Shown: positions 21,788 to 32,795 of the stretch, in pieces
How positions within the stretch are numbered: the stretch's first letter is position 1
Layout of the letters: every line of letters begins with the position of its first letter
DNA from: Pollenia angustigena
Lineage: Eukaryota; Arthropoda; Insecta; Diptera; Polleniidae
Direction of reading: 5' to 3'
DNA length: 64,000 nucleotides
Assembly (NCBI GenBank): GCA_930367215.1
Contig: OV884059.1
Span: 248,185,803-248,249,802 of the forward strand
Translations under genes and position numbers: made by a program
Notes under the pieces: model-generated
Told to the model about the DNA's origin: nothing
Database searches by the model: none
Seen by the model: the letters and a program-made list of their open reading frames with translations, nothing else

Positions 21788-21865
21788 TGTTTTGAGACAG
21801 GACGAAAACCTCGTATTTAATATTGTTGGTTTAGCAATATCGGAGAAGGTTAAGTATTTAGGCGT

Positions 21866-22213
21866 GACCCAATTTTTAAATCGATGTCTTCCGATTTCGA
21901 TGAAAAACCTTAAAGGAAAAGACAAGATTTCTTTTGAGCAAAAAAAAAAAAACATTCTGTGTAAAAAAAAAAAATAAAAAAAAGTTTTAAATTTAAAACA
22001 AAAATTTAAAAATTTTTTTTTTTTTCAAAAGACTGATCAACTAGCTATCGTAGCTACTTGGGACACATTTTGCTAACACCAATAGGTAATAAGTTACATG
22101 GATGAGAAAGAACACCTCAAACTTAGAAACTTTTTGACTACTATCCAATTGGACTAACCTTGGTGCAAATTTCATCCAAATCGGAAGACAACGATTTAAA
22201 AATTGGGTCACTT
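21866..22213. mobile_element. Foldback repeat with 41-bp arms
   Basis: Arms 21866-21906 and 22172-22213 are inverted repeats around CCCAATTTTTAAATCG and CTTCCGATTT motifs. The loop is an A/T homopolymer-rich spacer. Outer boundaries and duplication were not resolved. Confidence 0.6.
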
Positions 22214-22393
22214 GACATGATAGAAAGGAACCTAAGGGTAAAAACCGGTTTTGTTCAGGGATCGGTCTCATTCGATAATCAGCTGTATTCCACATCAAAA
22301 AAAAAAAAAAAACAAAAAGTGAAAATTGATTTTTACCCTTAGGACCCTTTCTCTATGCGCTGTCACATATGTATAAAATGAACAAATTCATAT

Positions 22394-22644
22394 CGTTACT
22401 TTAATATAGAAAAGCCCTAACTAACATTTTCCTTACTTTACAGGAGAAGGAAAAACTTAATAAAAATTAGTCTTGTAGTCGTGATTTTTTTAAACGCAGT
22501 TTTTTATTAAATTGCTTAGATAATTTAATGAAAAACTGCGTTTAAAAAAATCGCGACTACAACACTATAATTTTTATTAAGTTTTTTCCTTCTCCTGTAA
22601 AGTAAGGAAAACGTTAGTTAGGACTTTTCTATTTTAAAGTAACG
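22394..22644. mobile_element. Long foldback MITE with ATAT duplication
   Basis: The 251-bp element is one long imperfect hairpin: the left arm from CGTTACTTTAATATAGAAAA to about 22510 pairs with the right arm ending TTTAAAGTAACG at 22644, leaving only a few unpaired bases near 22515. ATAT flanks both sides (22390-22393; 22645-22648). It would fold into an almost fully double-stranded RNA if transcribed. Confidence 0.8.
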
Positions 22645-22998
22645 ATATACACATTCAATGGGAATGGGAAAAATATAAAAGGCTTTAAATGGTATTAAAA
22701 CCTTGTTTTGTGTATTCACATTAACAAAATAATGTACATGCCAAAAGCATATTTGTTTATTCAGTAACATTTGGAGAAAAAAATTGACTGCAGAAACCAA
22801 GCATGGTTTTTAACTTATCTGTGTGCGCTGAATTCGAATCTGGCATACAAATTGGACTATCACCAATTGTTCATATTTTATCGCAATACTGTAGAGCTCT
22901 AGTGTTAAAAAAATTCAAAATTTTCTTGGATTGAATTTTATAGGCAAAATAAAACTCGCCAATTTTTGCATGTTACTGAATCTCAATAGAAAATCAGA
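22645..22998. other. Spacer, no gene seen
   Basis: No coding, RNA or known repeat signal was recognised. Confidence 0.4.
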
Positions 22999-23226
22999 AT
23001 ACAACAATTAAGAGTGCTATATTCGGCTGTGCCGAATCTTTGATACCCTCCACCGACAGTTCGAATTATTCAGGAGTGGTTTCTTTATGATATCTGTATA
23101 TTATTATTTAACTTTATAAAAACGGACGTCAGTATTAAAATTTGTTGCGGTTTAGACCTACATATATTAAATTATTGACCGACAATCCAAAATTTTAATG
23201 CTTTTCTTTTTGAGATTTGAACTAGG
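22999..23226 (+). mobile_element. DINE/mini-me-like element, 5' part (interrupted)
   Basis: It starts at about TTAAGAGTGCTATATTCGGC, followed by TGTGCCGAATCTTTGATACC and CTCCACCGACAGTTCGAA, as in the copies at 50.65 kb and 58.1 kb. It is cut at 23226 by a 3.1-kb insertion and resumes at 26373. Confidence 0.7.
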
Positions 23227-23460
23227 ACTGTGTTCATACGGCACGTGTCTTATTGACATGATTGCTGCTTTATAGGCAAGAGGTACGAGGGGAAAAGAAA
23301 CGAGTACACGGATGCATGTACTGTATTTTGCTTTCTTATTCGTAGTTTAATTTTGTTTTTGTTTTCAATATCAAAAAGCACACATGCATACGCACGTCGC
23401 ACAGTGCTTTGGCCCATAGACATAAATAAAAAAAAAACAAGTCTTATATATTTCTCATAA

Positions 23461-24590
23461 GTGTTTTTTTATTGGTTTGAAAAATGCTTATTATTTACTT
23501 AAGCTCTAAAAATTTCTTAACTTTGATGGAATATTAAAAAAAAAAAGAAAAATATGGTCTATGGGTTTTTTTCTGATTTCGAATATTTAGACTGTTTTCT
23601 AATAACTACAAAAAAAAAAATTGAAAAAATTTTACCACAACTTGAAAAAAAAACTTTTTTTAAATGGCTATTTTCATGATTTTTGATCAAATTTTGATAG
23701 TTTTCAGGAGTTTAAAAGACAATTAACTACAAATACTGTGAAATATTAATTCAAACTTATACCATTCAATAAAAAACAACAAAAATCAAAATATGTATAA
23801 AACATTTTTTGTGTTTGTCTGCATTTTACGGCATAAGAGGGCGCTGAAATCACAAATGCCCTTGGTTTTTTATTGTTTCAAGAAAATAATTGTAAAAAAT
23901 TAATTTTTTGGATTACGAGATTCAAATTTTTTTCTGTAACAGCTAACTATATTCTAAACCATCTATAAAAAAATTTTACTGGAATTATGCTCCTATACAT
24001 ATTTTTTAATGGTTTGAAAAATGCTTATTATTTAGTTAAGCTCTAAAAATTTCTTAACTTTGATGGAATATTAAAAAAAAAAAGAAAAATATGGTCTATG
24101 AGTTTTTTTCTGATTTCGAATATTTATGGCCATTTTCTCATTAGGCGATTATCTTTTTTCCCAACGAAAAACTGCACATTAAATAAATTTGGTTTTCTCA
24201 ATGTCTCATTTGCTTCGATTTTATCGCAAAGCTAACCGGCACTCATCTGCCAATTATTTATTTTCCTTTTATTTGCCGTACAGATAAATTTAATCAGCTG
24301 ACTCCCAACTTTTACATGTATTTTGAGTGGTGTTGCCAGCTGAAAACTTTGTTTTTTGTCGGTATATTGAGAAAACCAAAATCGTTAACGGACAGTTTAT
24401 CGGTCCAATAAATTTATGTTGACATTAAGTAACAGACAGTTTTTCGATACATTGAGAAAATGGCCATTAGACTGTTTTCTAATAACTACAAAAAAAAAAA
24501 AAATTGAAAAAATTTTACCACAACTTAAAAAAAAATTTATTTAAAAAAAATGCTATTTTCGTGATTTTTGCTCAAACTTTCATAGATTTT
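23461..24590 (+). repeat. Tandem duplication, about 540-bp offset
   Basis: 23461-23700 and 24002-24125 plus 24467-24590 are copies of one sequence (GGTTTGAAAAATGCTTATTA, GATGGAATATTAAAA, ATTTAGACTGTTTTCTAATA). The second copy carries the MITE at 24126-24466, while the first preserves the empty site GAATATTTAGACTG. Confidence 0.85.
24126..24466 (+). mobile_element. PIF/Harbinger-like MITE, TTA duplication, copy 2
   Basis: The 341-bp element has ends TGGCCATTTTCTCA and TGAGAAAATGGCCA and is flanked by TTA at 24123-24125 and 24467-24469. The empty site at 23589-23602 in the neighbouring duplicate contains a single TTA, so insertion and duplication are directly demonstrated. Confidence 0.92.
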
Positions 24591-24691
24591 TTAAAAAAAA
24601 TAAACTAGGAACATAATAAGAAATATTAAGGTATTAAAGTGGCTTTATGTAATTATAATGAAACGTAACTAATAACTTAAATAAATTTCAG

Positions 24692-25003
24692 GGTGCTTGT
24701 CCGAAGAAGCATTGGAAGCCAACCACAAAATCGTGAGAAAAACCAGACTTTCCCATACGAGAAAAACGTCACGACGACACTTATAAAGATTTAATGACTC
24801 ATTTAATAATTTCCTCAGATCCGTTGTTATCTTCAAAAAGGAATCCAAAGACTAAAAAAAATATATTTTTTGAAGAAATTGAGAAATATATTCTGAGAGA
24901 TAATGTTGATGAACCAGCTAAAGATGACGAAACAAATGTTTCGTTGAGCGGCAATATTTTTTTTTGGAAGAATCCAATACTGAAGATGATTCATTGTAAT
25001 TAA
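24692..25003 (+). pseudogene. Second Transib-like transposase C-terminus
   Basis: It follows an acceptor-like ATAAATTTCAG at 24691 and reads CLSEEALEANHK, then LSHTRKTSRRH, a one-base frame change, and TYKDLMTHLIISSDPLLSS. The order and spacing match the SAEAQEKRNNDY / HNTRKMSR / LLATSDPLISS segment of the Transib relic at 20480-21330. The Glu-containing catalytic segment is therefore present but isolated; nothing upstream of it was recognised. The acidic tail (DNVDEPAKDDETN) ends at a stop at 25003. It diverges strongly from the other relic, so it is a different subfamily and not a duplicate. Confidence 0.65.
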
Positions 25004-25085
25004 AAAAAATGACCATATGTATTTAAATGTAATAAATAAATTAGTTTAAAAAAAATTTATTAGGAATATAATAAGAAATAATTCC

Positions 25086-25790
25086 AAATAATTCGTAATA
25101 TCGGGCTCAGAATCACTTTCTGAGTCGATCTAACGATGTCCGTCCGGCCGGCTGGCTGTCAATGCAACCTTGTGCATACAGATCGCAAATTCGTAGACAA
25201 TTTGATGAAATTTGTCACAGAGGCTCTGAATGGTACAAGGACCAAGCCTATTGAAAATGGAACGAATCGGTCCATTATTTTACAAAAACCATCTTATTAC
25301 ATCGGCAAGATTAAATTTGGTCCAAACGAAACTAATTTTATTGCAATCAAAATCAGCTTATCAAATTTTATTGGAATATTTCTATTTTTGAGCATAGCTC
25401 CCATACAAATCATTCTCCCAAAAATAGCTTTTAATGCCAGCTTCCTTAAAAATATTAGTATTTACATACAAATTGGCGACAATGACTTTTACGATAGCTA
25501 CTATGTCATGACACAATGTTGTCCAGGTAGGTCCAAAATAAACCAAAGGTTCCATATAAACCCTCATCTAAAAAACTCATATATGTAGACGAAGATATCT
25601 TAATTAGGTATATTCGGCAGAAAAAACTTTTAAACCTCATAACATTATTTTGTTCTGGCGGGTCCATGATTGCCCAAATAGATTACACTCTAGGAAATTT
25701 GATTACATTTTAGGAAATTTGTTTTTAAATACTATGCTATAGGGTATAACATGGTCGGGCTTGACCGATTATAATTTCTTACTTGTTATT
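25086..25790 (-). mobile_element. DINE/mini-me-like element, type II, reverse
   Basis: CAGAATCACTTTCTGAGTCG, GTCCGTCCGGCCGGCTGGCT and the end GGTCGGGCTTGACCG...CTTACTTGTT are the complement of landmarks in the 12867-13562 copy. The 150-residue plus-strand ORF at 25136-25588 is an artefact of this repeat. Confidence 0.75.
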
Positions 25791-26375
25791 TTTGCAAGAG
25801 CATTTTAGGCGTTTTTAACTCATTTTTCATTAAATGATGTTTTTGTATTTTTCACATTAATAATCCGATTCTACCAAAATTCGGCACACATATATATCCA
25901 ACAAATATCAATTTCCACACCAAATTTTATTACGATTGGATAATTTTTGAAAGTGTTATAGCATTTTTAAGAAAAAGGATATATGGCAGGACCTTGAGTC
26001 CTTGTTCAGATTTAAATGAAAATTTGCACACACGTTGCTAGTTGTGTGTGTATTAGCCTGACCATGTTTTGTAATTTTGTGGGCATTATTGAAGCTAAAA
26101 TTACATTTTTCCATTTCAGGACACATGGGAGGTAGGCGTGTCCTTGAACCGATTTCTCCAAAAATTATTATTTTTCTTAACTAAGCTATTTTATGCTAGT
26201 GTACCAAATTTTAAAAATTTCTGACAACTCCTTCTATTTATGTCCCTTCGTTATATGGGGACAAAGCACTGTGCGTCGTCAACATGATATGAATCATTTG
26301 AACGACAACTCATGTTAAAAGAAGAAAAAGGAAGAATCTTGTCAATAAGACATGAGCCGTATGAACTCAGACTAG

Positions 26376-27170
26376 CTTGAGTAAAATTTCATGATTCGTA
26401 ACAGTTTTAGCCGAACTGAAATGATTTTCAGGAGGGAAATTTATGTTGGACCCATGGTAAATTATGAACGAATCATCCCAAAATTCTGTTGAGTGATTTC
26501 TGGTATTAAAAAACATAAATTTAAATATATTTCAATACAGCAGTGAAATTAGTTTTAGCGTTTAAAGTGAATTTCAGAAGGCTGCTTAGTATGGGATCTG
26601 AGGAAAATTATGGACCGTATATCACAAAGTTGCATGATATTTTTTCTGGCCATATGAAGCTAATATGGAACAAATTTTACCACAATTTCTATATCTGCTA
26701 CGGCTTAAGGCGTATTTAATTAATTTCCGAGAGTAGGGGCCTATCGTAAGCTGTTGACCGATCTTGACGAAATTTGATAGTGTTAGTCATATTAAACAGG
26801 AAAAATGGTAAATTATGGACCGATCTTCACGAAATTATATACATATATTATTCCGTGCATTATTCCACCAATTATGTTATTTTTTTTTAACAAAATGTAA
26901 AATTTTTTAGGGTGGTGGTTTCACATTTTGATTTACAGGTCTGATCCGATTTTGCTGGATTTCAATCCCAAACTGCTTAGGATAACTAGAATCAATTTGA
27001 CACCAAGTTTGTTCTCTTCTTTTGAGTTTTTCTAAAGCGAGTGTGTTTTCAACAGATGGAAAGACATACGGACATGGTTAAATCGACTTAGAATTACTCA
27101 AGGAGCCAGAATATACGTACTTTATGTGGTCTGAGATGAATAATAAAAACGTTTCACACGGAATGACATT
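26376..27170 (+). mobile_element. DINE/mini-me-like element, 3' part
   Basis: Continues the copy begun at 22999: GGTAAATTATGGACCGATCT, GGTGGTTTCACATTTTGATT, then GACATGGTTAAATCGACTTA and TATACGTACTTTATGTGGTC, then CACACGGAATGACA. The GACATGGnTnnATCGACT and ACTTTATGnGGTC blocks are the ones I recognise from Drosophila mini-me/DINE-1. Confidence 0.7.
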
Positions 27171-27530
27171 CTTGGAGGATATTCAAATTATATCAAAAAT
27201 GCAATGTTCAGTGACTTATGGCCGGCCCACTATTTAACTTTTATAATGCCTTTTGTTTTCAATGCAACACTTTCAATATAAAATATATAGTGGTACAGCT
27301 GTACCAAGGATGTCAGTAAATGGCTTGTAAGAAAGGAAGTCACAGAAGGATTGGTACACAAATATTTAATATGTAAAGTTTAAGTCATAGTAAAGTCAAA
27401 ATGTAGATAAATGGTTAATTTGACATTTAAATAGGGGACAGTAAGATGCAAAATTATACACTAAAGAAAAAGTCGTTTGTGAACAAATTGAGAATGTCGT
27501 AGAGGATACTTTGTCCCATTTAGTCATGTA
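27171..27530. other. Spacer, no gene seen
   Basis: No repeat or coding signal recognised beyond short direct motifs. Confidence 0.4.
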
Positions 27531-28203
27531 CACAGAAAAAATTATTGGCAGTTTTTTTTCAATTAATAGTGATTTTTGAATTTTAAAATAAATTTGATTA
27601 CGTTCTTAAATTATTGAATTAAAAAAAAATATTTTTTTTCAATTAAAATTTAACTTGATTTTAAGCTTAATTTTAATTTATTTAAATAAAACATATATTT
27701 TAAATATTATTATTTTGCTTCATTTAACCATCAACTGAATTGATTTAACAAACTTATTCAATTAACAATTTGTTTGATTGAATAATTTGCGTAATTGAAT
27801 TAAGAGTGTATTTCAAATACTCTGTTTAATTTATTCAATTAAAAATTTAATCGATTTAATGCAAAAATTCAATCACTGTTTTAATCAATACAATTATTAA
27901 AATAATTAATTTTTTGTATTGTAATCAATTACTTTAGTAATTCATTCAATTAAAATATTGATTTTTTTTAAATTAATTTGTTAATTCATTCAATTAAAAT
28001 ATTGTTTAATATTAATAATTTTTTCAATTATTTTTGTAATTAAAATGTAAAAACTTTTTAATTGGAAAAAAAATCCTTGTTTTGCAATTTTTGCAAATTT
28101 GAGTAATTGGTATAATCATTTCGGTGATAGGTGCAAAATTAAACAATTTTTTGCTTGTTTCAATTATTTTGGTGATCAAAACCGTTTTTTACTTTTTTCT
28201 GTG
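27531..28203. mobile_element. AT-rich MITE with CACAGAAAAAA ends, TA duplication
   Basis: CACAGAAAAAA at 27531 is inverted at TTTTTTCTGTG ending 28203; TA flanks both (27529-27530; 28204-28205). The interior is dominated by TCAATTAAAATTTAA- and AATTGAATTAA-like motifs. A truncated relative lies at 3776-3990. Confidence 0.7.
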
Positions 28204-28205
28204 TA

Positions 28206-29653
28206 TGCTAATGGTAGTTAAGTTTTTTACTAACTTTTGTCGTTCACACATACATATATAGTTGTTTTTTTTTTGTCGTCAGATCTTTTGCATTGTCATG
28301 CACTAGGCTTGCCAGATAGAAATCGGCAAAAAGTTTGGCATTTAAATTTTCTTAATATTTCTTAAGCTGTTATGATACTTGCTATTTTTTGTATTTTTTC
28401 TATATTGGAGAAAAGTGCAAATATATTTGCATAGGAAAACTGACCAAGTGTAAAGAGTATGATTATATCATAAAAAATCTTGAAATGTCAAACAAATATA
28501 CATGTGTTATCGATAAATAATCTAAGACTGTCAAAAAAAATATAAAATTTTTAAACTTAAAATTGACATTTCCAGATTAATTGTTAGCATTGTTGCCAAT
28601 TTTTTTAGTTTTTGATCGAAAGAAACGGTTTTTAACTTTTTTTTGTTGCGATTTTTAGCTTTTATGACGGTTTTTTGTGGGGAAAAAACGTGGGCAGTAT
28701 TGTTTGTTTTGTTTACATTTTACCAAATTGTATTTCTTGTTCTTTCTCGCATTTGTTGTTTCATTCAGTCAATCCTAAAAAAATCCAATACAAAAAATAG
28801 CAAGTATCATAACACCTTTAACAGCTCAGAATTCCAACATTTAAAAAAAATATATTTTTCTTCTGAATCCTTACAAGTAGCGGAGTTTATTTAACGATAT
28901 GATGGGTTTGTTATATGTTGTTGTATTTTATATCGCGTATGGTCCGGAATAGTCTTCATTTAAAATTTAGCCAGGTCGGACCACAAATTGTTGACATATC
29001 ATCAAAAAATTACGACTGCCTCCAAATTTTAGCAATAAATCGATAATTTTTACCAAAAATCTTTTCTTTAAAAAGTCTTGTTATAATTTGCGAACTTGAT
29101 TTTTAAACTTTCACATCAAACAAACTAAGTAGAATAATATAACAAATTCGTTCTATAAATGACTTAGTTATAGACAACTAAAACTATATTTTTCTCCCAG
29201 AAATCATGGTTTTGGTACAGTAACACCCACACCATAAAAACTAATATTTAATATAAAAAATGAGCCAAATCGAACCATATAGTTTCAAATACAGCTTTAC
29301 TACTACAATAGAAACAATCACTTATCCGCTAATTTCGCCCTTTCATTAGTTAAGGCATTCATTCTACTTAATTCTTAGTTTTTTTCTAAAGCCAATATTG
29401 GTGCATGAAATTAATGGAGTATTTTATAAATGAAAATCTAAAAAAGACTGTAATAATCCTTCTTCCATACATTCTTCTTCCTTGATATACAAATTCCCAT
29501 AGCTTACCCAGAATTATTTTTTCTAAATTTTTAAAACTATAGATTACACGATCACTATAATAATTTTTTCTTAATTTTTCCTGACAAATGATATCCTTGA
29601 TCAAGACAAATCAAGCCTATATGGCAACCCTATCATTTTAATAGTAAAGAGTC
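28206..29653. other. AT-rich stretch, no gene seen
   Basis: The plus ORF 28643-28894 and the minus ORF 29386-29604 are short, AT-driven and without recognisable domains. No TIR pair or RNA gene was found. GGCAAAAAGTTTGGCA near 28324 looks repeat-like. Confidence 0.4.
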
Positions 29654-29654
29654 A

Positions 29655-30888
29655 TGTCAGATGTTTTTTACACCTGACTTGTCAACTTTTCCAGTCACAT
29701 GTAATTGTGTATGTCTGTCAAAATTGCTGGTTTACAGAAGGTTTTTAATATAATATTTGCTCCTGACATCATTTTCTTTGTTTTTTCGCATAGTTATTGC
29801 AGAAACCAAAGTAGTTCTCGGTTTCAAAATAGCTTGCTGGCGCCACGAAAACTTTTATTTGCATTTTTTTAAATTTTTTTCTCTTAATTCAAAGATACCA
29901 ACCAATTTAGGATATTATAATGAAACAGTTTATATATATATATTTAGCAACATAAATTCTATTTAATGGTGAGATGATCATACATATTTCGGAATTGTAA
30001 AATATTAACTTCAGCCTGCTAATGATTCCGTCAATAGTGGACGCCGCTGTCTGTTTCTTCCCGACATAGATTTCTGATCCCAGATGGTTTATCAGAAGAA
30101 AATAAAGCACGCTCTAATAAAACATTTGTCAGATGACTGCATCTGACTTTTACAGAACCAATGGCACATATTCAGAAATCATAACTAAAGTTGTACCTAA
30201 CAAAACAGAAACTAAAAAAAAGTTCATAGATAATTATAGATCTTATTCACAATTCATAACTAACGTAGTAACAGCTCTCAGCTGATAGAAGAAATGCAGC
30301 CATGCATATTGGCATATAGAGAAAATTAAATGTCGATAATATTTTGAACGATTTATTCTGTAATTAATTAAAAAGCTTATAAACTATTAAAACCCAATTT
30401 TTTGTTCTTTAAAGAATTAACACAAATTCTTATAAATCAATTAAAATAAGAACTTGTTGTTTTGTGTTGATGTTTTTTGGATGCAGTAGAAATGCATTTA
30501 AAATGGATTGCAGCGTGTTTTAAACGTCTTAACTGTTTTTTTTGCCATGTTTTTATCTGATATTGTTTGAATATCTATTATAATTTTTTCCATTAATTTT
30601 TTGTAACCACTTCAAAAATGTTGTACTTTTGAAATAAATTATAAAATGATATCAATCAGCTGTTCTTTGAACGTATATATAGTTGGCATTTAGTTACTGC
30701 TTTACCTATAATTAAGTGTAAACTTTTTATGCTGAAAATAATCATCTATGAATAACTTAAATAGGTACTTAAAAAGCTAACACTAGGTAATAATTTTTGA
30801 ATATGCGCCAATGTTATTAAGGTAACACATGACATCTATGCATTTTGCAGTGGGAATTTTGACAAGTCAGATGTAAAAAACATGTCGT
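29655..30888. mobile_element. TIR element with GTCAGATGTTTTTTACA ends
   Basis: GTTTTTTACACCTGACTTGTC near 29663 is complemented by GACAAGTCAGATGTAAAAAA (30861-30880). In the middle (30127-30146) the same motif occurs as the palindrome GTCAGATGACTGCATCTGAC, which suggests either two abutting elements or an internal duplicate end. No transposase seen. Confidence 0.5.
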
Positions 30889-31003
30889 GTACAATGTACA
30901 TGCTGGTTAATAGCTAAATAAAATCTGATTACTGAATTTATTGTTGTAAACTTATATACAGACATATGTATGAACATACTTATTAATAACTACACATACC
31001 TAT

Positions 31004-31708
31004 TAGTGCTGGAAAACTATCGATACACTATCGATAGTCTTAAAATATCGAAAATATCGATAGGAAAAATATAAATATCGATATTTTTATTATTAAAAAT
31101 ACAGCTATGAAGACATCGAACAGCAGCTATACACACACAGTTTTTTGCCGCAAATTTTTATTTGCTTTTATCAATTCGCGCAGAATTACAGCAATGAATA
31201 CAAACAACAAAATGACAAGTGGTATGGATTACTTAGCAGTGCTTTTTACTGCTAATTAAAGGCCTTTAAATCGAAATTTGTACATGTTTAAATAGGGACT
31301 GAAATGTCAAATATTTTTGATATGTTGTAAAAAAATTCAAATCCAAATGCAATTGCAAGCATAAGACAAAACAATGAACTACCATCAGAGGATAAATCCG
31401 CTAGATTGATTACCTTTTTGGGTTTAGAATTTAGAAAATTTTTTAAAGTTGCAATGGAATATCTTATAGTCCCTGGTACTTCGGTTCCTTTAGAAAGGTA
31501 CTTATCAATTTTTAAAAAGCTGCCATCTAAAATAACATAAGTTTTATACATTCAATAAAGTGATAAAAACAACGTTCTGTAGCCTTATAAAAAAATAATT
31601 AAAGTTTTCCTGCACAAGTACAAACATTCAGTCGATAGTAATATCGATATATCGATAGTGAAATCTGAACTATCGATAGTTGAAAATATCGATAGTATCC
31701 CAGCACTA
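31004..31708 (+). mobile_element. hAT element (705 bp), 8-bp duplication ATACCTAT
   Basis: TAGTGCTGG at 31004 and CCAGCACTA to 31708 form the ends. Identical duplications ATACCTAT lie at 30996-31003 and 31709-31716. Subterminal CTATCGATA-type palindromes are dense on both sides. The element retains a piece of hAT transposase, confirming the superfamily. Confidence 0.93.
31440..31555 (+). pseudogene. hATC dimerisation-domain fragment
   Basis: The plus frame reads KVAMEYLIVPGTSVPLERYL followed by SIFKKLPSKIT and a stop. This matches the hATC consensus core (tyrosine-leucine, then P-x-T-S-V-P-x-E-R). Only this C-terminal part is kept inside the 705-bp element, so it is an internally deleted derivative. 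The longer minus-strand frame over the same bases (31288-31551) is its shadow. Confidence 0.75.
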
Positions 31709-31716
31709 ATACCTAT

Positions 31717-32515
31717 ACATGTATTCCTATGTACAATTATTCATTTGGTAGTTGTGGTTTTTCAATTTTCTTATTTAGTTGTGGTTATTTATATTGCGAA
31801 TAATGCAAATGACAAATAAATTGAAAAAGTATTAATAAAATGTATAAAAATTGTTATTAGAATTTGAAGTTTTATGCTTAGCTATCCAACATTTAAAGTA
31901 TTTATTAGCAAAAAGTAAGAGCGCTGTATTCGGCTTTGTACGAAGCCCCTTAATTAGAAATACAATTGTATGGGGGGTTAAATGAAACAATAGACCGATT
32001 TGGCTTATTTTTACAACTTAATATTCGTTGTATGCAAGAGAAACTATTGAATTTAAAAAAACCAAACCAAAATTAAAGAACATCTGATTTCTAACGGAAT
32101 GTGCGATCACCTTCGCACTTTTCTTAAGCAAATGACAGTTTCATAAAACTCAACAAAAACGTTGACGAAGTGAAAAAACAAGATATCGCTCCTCTATTGC
32201 AACCTAGTAACTTTTTTTGATAAAGTCTTATACATATTAGCTATTTCGAACTAATAAATCCAGTATTAAGTTGGGTATCTTCCGTAACTTGTTAAAGCCT
32301 TGAGTGCTTTAACTGAACCAAATGCTGCGCCACAGAATTTCTGAATTTTCTTCCACCATTTTCCACAGTATTTTTTTTTAGCTCAATCACTCTCTGTTTT
32401 TGTCCTATAAAGTCCTTTAAAGAAAATGGAAAGATCAATAGTATCCAAGTATAGGAACAAACATCTTGGTTATCAATCCAAAATCTGGGCGGGATTGGTG
32501 AAATGTAGTTAATAA
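31717..32515. other. Repeat fragments, DINE-like pieces
   Basis: GTAAGAGCGCTGTATTCGGC at 31915 and the later CATCTTGGTTATCAATCC (32461) resemble parts of DINE-like copies, the latter paralleling 34598-34616. No complete ends. No gene recognised. Confidence 0.4.
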
Positions 32516-32795
32516 TTGAGGAGACGCAAAACAAAACATGCTCTTGTATTTTTTTTTTTTGAAAACGTGGAAACTAGAAGAGCTAGAGCAAAAATAACGA
32601 AAATATGTGATCACTTGCATTTTCATATAAAAATGGATTTTCTCAGGATTTTTGTATGGACAACTTTAAAAGCAGGTTTGAAAAATGTCGTGGTTTTCTC
32701 TTATCACGCGTGAATTACACACTTGAGTGCGTGATTGATGCGTGAGAGTGCGTGATCGTGAGGCACAAAAAACTGTTCCGCGCACATCTCTAATT
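32516..32795. mobile_element. One end of a hAT-like element with GTGCGTGA repeats
   Basis: TGAGTGCGTGATTGATGCGT and GAGAGTGCGTGATCGTGAGG are short direct repeats ending in GCGCACATCTCTA near 32780-32792. Reversed, the end starts TAGAGATGTGCGC, a hAT-like terminus. The opposite end was not found. Confidence 0.4.

Larger units (their letters stand above)
23227..26372. mobile_element. 3.1-kb TIR element, TAG flanks, nested content
   Basis: The left end GACTGTGTTCATACGGCACG is inverted at the right end, which reads in complement GTCTGAGTTCATACGGCTCA; similarity runs about 38 bp and resumes around CGCACAGTGCTTTG (23395; 26263). TAG flanks both sides (23224-23226; 26373-26375). Inside are a 540-bp tandem duplication, a Harbinger-like MITE, a Transib-like C-terminal fragment and a type II DINE-like element. 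It splits a DINE-like element. Confidence 0.7.

Noticed and set aside
22394..22644. microRNA gene
   Set aside because: Arms of about 115 bp with a target duplication are typical of a foldback MITE; without small-RNA data a microRNA call is unsupported.
25136..25588. 150-residue plus-strand ORF
   Set aside because: It lies wholly inside the reversed type II DINE-like element whose other copy (12867-13562) has no matching open frame.
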